Part shown: piece by piece, positions 59,236 through 64,000 of the stretch
Numbering within the stretch: the first letter of the stretch is position 1
Layout: each line of letters opens with the position of its first letter
Source: Lactovum miscens
Lineage (GTDB): Bacteria; Bacillota; Bacilli; Lactobacillales; Streptococcaceae
DNA length: 64,000 nucleotides
Direction of reading: 5' to 3'
Assembly: GCF_014202895.1 (NCBI RefSeq)
Contig: NZ_JACHHV010000001.1
Location: forward strand, 85,552 to 149,551
Translations under genes and position numbers: made by a program
The notes under the pieces: generated by a model
The model's input: the letters and a program-made list of their open reading frames with translations, nothing else
Told to the model about the DNA's origin: nothing
Database searches by the model: none

Positions 59236-60975
59236 TCAAATGCGATATTCCGGGGCTGACTTTGTATTTTCATATACATTTACGATACGGTCAGTTGCAC
59301 CTGGATCAACTGTTTCAATAGCTGCGGAGATTGTATTAAATGAAGCGGTATAATCGCGTTCACGTTCAAATAATGTCAATGAACGTTGCATTGCTTCAGC
59401 CACAGTAGCATTCGAAGACTTAAAACGATTCGCATATTGCATCAGTTGCTCTGCCAATGAAGCATTATCAATCAACTTATCTGTTTCATTCATCAATCGA
59501 TCAAGCTGTTCTTTTGATAAATCTATCATGTGCTTAATTTGATCCATATTGATACGAATCTTATCCATCTCTTTGAAAAGTTTTTCAATTTGATTCGATA
59601 CTGTAAAAAAGAGATCTAAATAAGCAGTCGGAAGACCGGGGAGATTACGCTTTTCTACAAAGCGCTTGATCATACGGACCCTCGTATCAAACTCTTGAGC
59701 AGTATCACGAGCAGATTTTTCAGCAGATGAAAGTCCAGCAATTTTATTATTGATTTGGACTTGATTTTGTTCAATCTCTTGAAGTGCTGAAATGACCGCA
59801 TTGACCCGACGATTATTCATTGAATATGGTTGCTCTTGAACTGGCATATCTTTTAATTTTATGATATCCGTTGCTTCAATTTCTAAGTCATCCAAACGTA
59901 GTCCAAAAGCTCGAACAGAAGCTTTTTCATTATCAGGTAAAAGGTAACTCTGTAAAGCGTGATCAATTTCAAGAAGTAAGGCCCGATTATTTTCACGTGT
60001 ATGCTCAATATAATCTTTAAGGATTGGAGCATTCTTTTCAAATTGACGACGGCCATTATATTCTTTCGACAATATTTCGTAAAGTCCATCAATTTGTGAC
60101 TTAATCTCAGTTAACAAACTTTCTGCACGATCCAACTCGAATCGTTCCAGATTTTCCTTGGTTTCTTTCAGACGACTACGCACATTTTTGATTGATAGCT
60201 CAAGGTTGAAAGTCTCAGGGAATTTATAATTCTTTTCTGTAAAGTCTTTATAATTTTCTTCAAGTTCAGTCAATTGCTTTTCGTATTCATCATCAACTAG
60301 CTTAATAATTTCAGGAATACGGTCAGTAATATTATTTAAAGCAATGGTATGCTCCTCAGCAATTTCCAAGATTTCAGCCGCTTCAACTGGATCTCCCTTT
60401 GAATTTAATTCAACGAATTGATTAAATTCAGTTTCAATATTCCCCAATGATTCTTCAATCATTCCAATGGTTGAACCATAGTGTTCTGCGTTATCAGCAA
60501 TATGATTACGTAACTTGTCATACATGTCAAGCGCATCTTGGATTTTTGTTGAATTGTACCGTTCTTGCTCCATCAATTCTGATAAACCTTTACGGATAGA
60601 ATCTGCATCAACTTCCATCATTTGAATCAAACTTTCAGCTTCAAGCGCAGAGTCTTTTGCTTTACCCCAGCGGAAGCTGTCATTCAATTGCTCTGCTTCA
60701 AAAATAGAATTTTCAAGTTCAGCAAAAGAATTTTGTGATAAATCTACCCATTTTTGATGCCACTCACGGTAAACCTTTTGAGATGCCCCCACCAAATGCA
60801 TTGCTTTAACTTTGTCAAATTCTTCCTGAATTGGCAAATCAAAAAGCTCTTCCTTACGCTCTTCAAGCGCAATAATTTGACTTTCAGTTCGACGACGCAT
60901 CAGCATTGAAAAAACATAAACACCGACAATGACGACAAATATTACAACAAGAACAACAATTATAGTGGTTGACAT
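59236..60975 (-). CDS. ezrA: Septation ring regulator EzrA
   Basis: 579 residues: one N-terminal membrane segment (about 5-25) followed by a long cytoplasmic spectrin-like coiled-coil rod. It has the family features LEERKEELFDLPIQEEFDKV and FRWGKAKDSALEAE. It regulates FtsZ-ring assembly and links division to PBPs. Confidence 0.95.
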   Translation of the reverse strand: MSTTIIVVLVVIFVVIVGVYVFSMLMRRRTESQIIALEERKEELFDLPIQEEFDKVKAMHLVGASQKVYREWHQKWVDLSQNSFAELENSIFEAEQLNDSFRWGKAKDSALEAESLIQMMEVDADSIRKGLSELMEQERYNSTKIQDALDMYDKLRNHIADNAEHYGSTIGMIEESLGNIETEFNQFVELNSKGDPVEAAEILEIAEEHTIALNNITDRIPEIIKLVDDEYEKQLTELEENYKDFTEKNYKFPETFNLELSIKNVRSRLKETKENLERFELDRAESLLTEIKSQIDGLYEILSKEYNGRRQFEKNAPILKDYIEHTRENNRALLLEIDHALQSYLLPDNEKASVRAFGLRLDDLEIEATDIIKLKDMPVQEQPYSMNNRRVNAVISALQEIEQNQVQINNKIAGLSSAEKSARDTAQEFDTRVRMIKRFVEKRNLPGLPTAYLDLFFTVSNQIEKLFKEMDKIRINMDQIKHMIDLSKEQLDRLMNETDKLIDNASLAEQLMQYANRFKSSNATVAEAMQRSLTLFERERDYTASFNTISAAIETVDPGATDRIVNVYENTKSAPEYRI

Positions 60976-61045
60976 TTAAAAATTCTTTCTCTGTGGGAAT
61001 TACAAATATTCTCTTTATTATAGCATAAAATTATTCTGGCTGAAA

Positions 61046-61666
61046 TTAGATAATTTTTGTACCGTGAACAAAGTTTGTCCCCGCAGCTTTGGCTAATTCT
61101 TCTTTATTTTCAGCGGTTACTCCCCCGCCAATTATAAAGTCTAGGCGACCATTTGCATAATTTACATATTCAGCAGTTTTCTTAGTATTAACAGCCTTTG
61201 TTAACAAACTCCCATGAGTTAGAATTTTCTCAATTCCAGCATCTGCTAAGAGGTCAATTGCTGAAAAAGGATCTTTCAAAGCATCAAAAGCCATATGGAA
61301 AGTAACAGGCACCCCTTGCGAAGCAATCACTAATGTATTCATCGCTTCTGTATCAATTTCATTGTCATCGGTAAGTGCTCCAAAGACAAGCGTTTGAGCA
61401 CCTGCCTCAACCGCTTTAAGAATGTCCGTCTCCATAATTTTCAACTCATGTGAATTGTAAACAAAATCACCACTACGCGGGCGAATCATAACTGCTAGCA
61501 AGGTTTGATATTCTTTTAAATAATCAGCCGTTTGAGCAATGACACCATAAGAAGGTGTCGTTCCACCTATTGCTAAATTATCACAAAGTTCTATTCGCTC
61601 TACTCCCGCTTGTGCCACACGCGGAATGTCAGTGAAGTTTTCGGCACAGAATTCTCTTATTAACAT
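61046..61666 (-). CDS. cutC: CutC family protein
   Basis: 206 residues with a TIM-barrel fold (REFCAENFTDI; VERIELCDNLAIGGTTPSYGV; IRPRSGDFVYN). The family was linked to copper handling, but the true reaction is debated. The start is MLIREF; TG-A-TACAAT ends six bases before the ATG with no Shine-Dalgarno sequence. It faces rlmA with 22 bp between the two start codons. Confidence 0.9.
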   Translation of the reverse strand: MLIREFCAENFTDIPRVAQAGVERIELCDNLAIGGTTPSYGVIAQTADYLKEYQTLLAVMIRPRSGDFVYNSHELKIMETDILKAVEAGAQTLVFGALTDDNEIDTEAMNTLVIASQGVPVTFHMAFDALKDPFSAIDLLADAGIEKILTHGSLLTKAVNTKKTAEYVNYANGRLDFIIGGGVTAENKEELAKAAGTNFVHGTKII

Positions 61667-61672
61667 GCATTT

Positions 61673-61682
61673 ATTGTATCAT
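61673..61682. promoter_or_regulatory. Overlapping divergent -10 boxes of cutC and rlmA
   Basis: Minus-strand TACAAT (61673-61678, TG at 61680-61681) and plus-strand TATCAT (61677-61682) overlap by two bases. Each ends six bases from its own ATG. Confidence 0.65.
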
Positions 61683-61688
61683 ATAAAT

Positions 61689-62519
61689 ATGTTAAAAAAG
61701 ATTGAAAAATCACGACTTCTTCTTGATAAATATGTGACAAAGCTACGTTGTCCGATTTGCCATAGCAGCTTTTCTTTGGATAATAATGCCTTGATTTGCA
61801 AAAACCATCACACTTATAATCTTAGTAAAAAAGGAACCGTTAATTTTTTATCAACCCCAGCCGACACGGAACATTACACCCGTAAAATGTTTGAACCACG
61901 TCGTCGCTTGATTCAAGGAGGCATGTATAGAGGATTAACATCACTCATACAAAGGTTTTTATTAGGCAATTCTCTCCTTGATGTAGGAACAGGGGAGGGA
62001 AGTTTTCTGAATCAACTTGTTTTCGATGGCCCAAAATTCGGTTTTGATATTGCAAAAGATGGAATTGAAATGGCTACTGAATTTGATATGAACTGTTTCT
62101 TGTCTTTAGCTGATCTAACAAATCTTCCTTACGCCGACGAATCAACATCTACAATTTTAAATATCTTGACCCCCTCAAATTACTCAGAATTTAAAAGAGT
62201 GTTGCAGACCGATGGGCGGCTAATAAAAGTAATCCCCGGAAAATTTTACTTGCAAGAATTAAGGGAAGCATATGGCTTAGCTTACTATCACAACAATTCT
62301 GCGGTTCTTTCACGTTTTGCAAAAGAATTTCCTAATTTTTTACAAAAAGAAATTTATTATGAATTTAAAATTCCTGAAAAATTGAGCGAAGACTTTTTAG
62401 ACATGAGTCCATTAGAATGGTCTGTTTCAGGAGATTTGAAAGAGAGAATCAAAAAGAATCCCCCTCATACCGCTACAATTCATTTGCAAGTTCTTATCAC
62501 GAATAATACAAAAAAATAA
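61689..62519 (+). CDS. rlmA: 23S rRNA (guanine-N1)-methyltransferase
   Basis: 276 residues of the RlmA family: an N-terminal zinc knuckle (CPIC...ICKNHH) and a Rossmann methyltransferase domain with LLDVGTGEGSFL. It methylates a guanine in 23S rRNA hairpin 35; in Gram-positives the family member targets G748, linked to tylosin resistance. It starts at MLKKIEKSRLL; the longer upstream reading would run through cutC. Confidence 0.88.
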   Translation: MLKKIEKSRLLLDKYVTKLRCPICHSSFSLDNNALICKNHHTYNLSKKGTVNFLSTPADTEHYTRKMFEPRRRLIQGGMYRGLTSLIQRFLLGNSLLDVGTGEGSFLNQLVFDGPKFGFDIAKDGIEMATEFDMNCFLSLADLTNLPYADESTSTILNILTPSNYSEFKRVLQTDGRLIKVIPGKFYLQELREAYGLAYYHNNSAVLSRFAKEFPNFLQKEIYYEFKIPEKLSEDFLDMSPLEWSVSGDLKERIKKNPPHTATIHLQVLITNNTKK

Positions 62520-62556
62520 TCAGATAGGTGACAATTGTGTACGCCCACCTGATTAT
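62514..62556. terminator. Bidirectional terminator (rlmA / mvaS)
   Basis: A stem of aataatcag...ggtg against cacc-tgattatt (three-base bulge) between convergent genes. Confidence 0.65.
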
Positions 62557-62559
62557 TTG

Positions 62560-63684
62560 TTAGGCGTTGTTATAGTGACGCACTTTATCTGTCACATCGT
62601 GTAGAGCAAATTTGATATCTGATTCAAGAATTTCAGTAGAATTAAACATTTTTTCATACTCAAAAATAGTTAAAGCTTTACGATTATCAAGCATATTTTC
62701 ATGGAAGTTTTTCAGTAAATGATTTTCAAAGCCATTTACAAGTTGAGCTGAAAAGAACTCTGCGACTGATCCCGATCCATAGCTGAACAAACCAATTTTA
62801 TCACCCGATTCTAGGTCTGTTGCATTTTCCAAAAGGCTAATTAAGTTAAGAAAAAGTGACCCAGTATAAAGATTACCCACTCTACGGTTATAAACAATTG
62901 CTCGCTCAAACTCTTCAAGAAGATGTTTGTCATCAGTCTGTGGAAGAAGTGCTTTCTTGCCCATTTTTGTGTAAGGCGTATGGAAGGTCAAGGCTTTAAA
63001 ATCAGAAAAATCCAGACCAGTTCGATTTTTATATTCAGTCCAAACTTTAGCAAATGCATTTATGTATGTTTCGTTAGAAAGTTTGCCTTCAACTGTTGGA
63101 AATTCATCACCAGTAATTCGCCAAAAATCATAAATGTCTTGCGTCAGAGCGACTGAATCATCTTCTAAGACCAAAATACTTGGGTTTTCAGTAACTAACA
63201 TTGCAACTGCTCCAGCTCCTTGTGTTGGCTCACCTCCAGTATTCAAACCATAGCGTGCAATATCTGAAGCGATAACTAAAACCTTATGGTCATCACCTGG
63301 ACTCATCGCAATATGATGTTTTGCCATGATCAGAGCTGCGGTTGCACCATAACAGGCTTCTTTTATTTCAAATGCACGCGCAAAAGGCTGGATACCCAAA
63401 AGATGATGAAGTACAACTGCAGAAGCCTTTGACTCATCAACTGAAGATTCTGTTCCAACAATCACCATATCAATAGAAGCCCGATCCTCGGCAGTCAAAA
63501 TTTTATCTGCAGCATTTGCTGCCATAGTGATAATATCAATATTTGCGGGCGAAACAGCCTGCTCATCCTGACCAATCCCGATATGAAACTTATCTGGCTC
63601 TTGATCTCGAGCATGGGCAAGATCTGTCATATCAACATAATAAGGGGGAACGTAAAAACTCATTTTATCAATACCAATATTCAT
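62560..63684 (-). CDS. mvaS: Hydroxymethylglutaryl-CoA synthase
   Basis: A 374-residue mevalonate-pathway enzyme condensing acetyl-CoA and acetoacetyl-CoA. The catalytic cysteine is Cys111 in EACYGATAAL, and GSGSVAEFF lies near the end. It starts MNIGIDKMSFYVPPYYVDM at 63684; a TG-T-TATAAT box ends six bases upstream. A longer reading to 63717 crosses the box. Confidence 0.94.
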   Translation of the reverse strand: MNIGIDKMSFYVPPYYVDMTDLAHARDQEPDKFHIGIGQDEQAVSPANIDIITMAANAADKILTAEDRASIDMVIVGTESSVDESKASAVVLHHLLGIQPFARAFEIKEACYGATAALIMAKHHIAMSPGDDHKVLVIASDIARYGLNTGGEPTQGAGAVAMLVTENPSILVLEDDSVALTQDIYDFWRITGDEFPTVEGKLSNETYINAFAKVWTEYKNRTGLDFSDFKALTFHTPYTKMGKKALLPQTDDKHLLEEFERAIVYNRRVGNLYTGSLFLNLISLLENATDLESGDKIGLFSYGSGSVAEFFSAQLVNGFENHLLKNFHENMLDNRKALTIFEYEKMFNSTEILESDIKFALHDVTDKVRHYNNA

Positions 63685-63690
63685 GAAGAT

Positions 63691-63699
63691 ATTATAACA
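63691..63699 (-). promoter_or_regulatory. Extended -10 abutting mvaS start (leaderless type)
   Basis: Minus strand TG-T-TATAAT-ATCTTC-ATG. Confidence 0.72.
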
Positions 63700-63826
63700 A
63701 ATTTTGTTAAAGACCATTTACAAACTAATTAATTTTCGTAATTAAGCCTTAACTCTTTCTATCTTTTAAAAGCCATTTATTATTTATGTAAAAAATACTA
63801 TTTCTTTCTTTATAATGAAAAAAAAT

Positions 63827-64000
63827 GGCAAATTGCAAATTTAATTTAGCCACCCCGATACATCTGAAATGGTGTCTGATACTTGAACATTTTTCTTGGA
63901 TAACAATTCATCCAAGTCTCAATTTTAGCAACTGCTGAAGCTGTTGTTTGCTTCGTTCCTTTGGGTAAGAAGCGTCGGATCATGCGGTTATGATTCTCAT
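63827..64000 (-). mobile_element. IS30-family element, second copy (cut by window edge)
   Basis: It begins with the same left inverted repeat (GGCAAATTGC) as the element at 25741 and is nearly identical for the 174 bases seen, with a few base changes. It sits about 140 bp upstream of the mvaS start. Confidence 0.9.
63846..64000 (-). CDS. IS30-family transposase, C-terminal part
   Basis: The last about 50 codons of a transposase like that at 25760-26695, ending MYRGG. One visible change is Gln to Cys in WMNCYPRK (WMNQYPRK in the first copy). The rest is outside the window. Confidence 0.85.
   Translation of the reverse strand, partial: ENHNRMIRRFLPKGTKQTTASAVAKIETWMNCYPRKMFKYQTPFQMYRGG

Overview
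The window looks like chromosome of a low-GC lactic acid bacterium of the genus Lactococcus. The main evidence is a pepX next to a gla-type aquaglyceroporin gene, tandem acetate kinase genes, a MetC-type cystathionine lyase and a general streptococcal/lactococcal gene set (cppA, cvfB, mvaS, ezrA, ecsAB, nadR). The proteins resemble, but are not identical to, those I remember from L. lactis, so a less-studied Lactococcus species is likely. No database search was possible. Most genes lie on the minus strand.

Layout. 1-12 kb: a truncated yceD (DUF177), a long gene-free stretch, then dgkA-ybeY-phoH, obgE, an aquaporin, and a cell-wall cluster (pbp2b, recR, ddl, murF), followed by gpmA. 12-16 kb: a methionine uptake system (metQ x2, metN, metI) headed by a T-box leader with a terminator. 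16-25 kb: an EbsC/YbaK deacylase, a DUF3397 protein, cadD with an ArsR regulator, ydbC, nadR, a peptidase-U32 pair (tRNA hydroxylation type), and ecsAB divergent from hit. 25.2-27.2 kb: an IS30-family element inserted into a decayed IS3-family element. 27-32 kb: two amino-acid permeases, the first with CodY-like boxes, then rplA-rplK. 32.3-33.1 kb: a decayed replication-protein gene (RepA_N type) with tRNA-like relics. 33-45 kb: yozE-msrA, metC, cvfB, frr-pyrH, ackA2-ackA1, murC, a serine beta-lactamase-like protein and cppA. 45-64 kb: gla and pepX, a MATE exporter, gltX, a second msrA divergent from an orphan bacteriocin-immunity gene, a polyphosphate kinase followed by an unusual phosphofructokinase, a PIN/TRAM protein, radA, tRNA-Thr, ezrA, cutC divergent from rlmA, mvaS, and the edge of a second IS30 copy.

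The most striking pattern is in initiation signals. About fifteen genes have a -10 box, usually of the extended TGnTATAAT kind, ending only 6-9 bases before the start codon, with no Shine-Dalgarno sequence. These mRNAs should begin at or next to the AUG (leaderless or nearly so). In two places such promoters face each other; at cutC/rlmA the two start codons are only 22 bp apart and their -10 boxes overlap. Other genes here use ordinary strong ribosome binding sites, and several use TTG starts.

Other points worth a second look: both NPA motifs of the Gla homologue are changed; both MetQ proteins lack the lipobox cysteine; and a 13-bp direct repeat flanks the complete IS30 copy.
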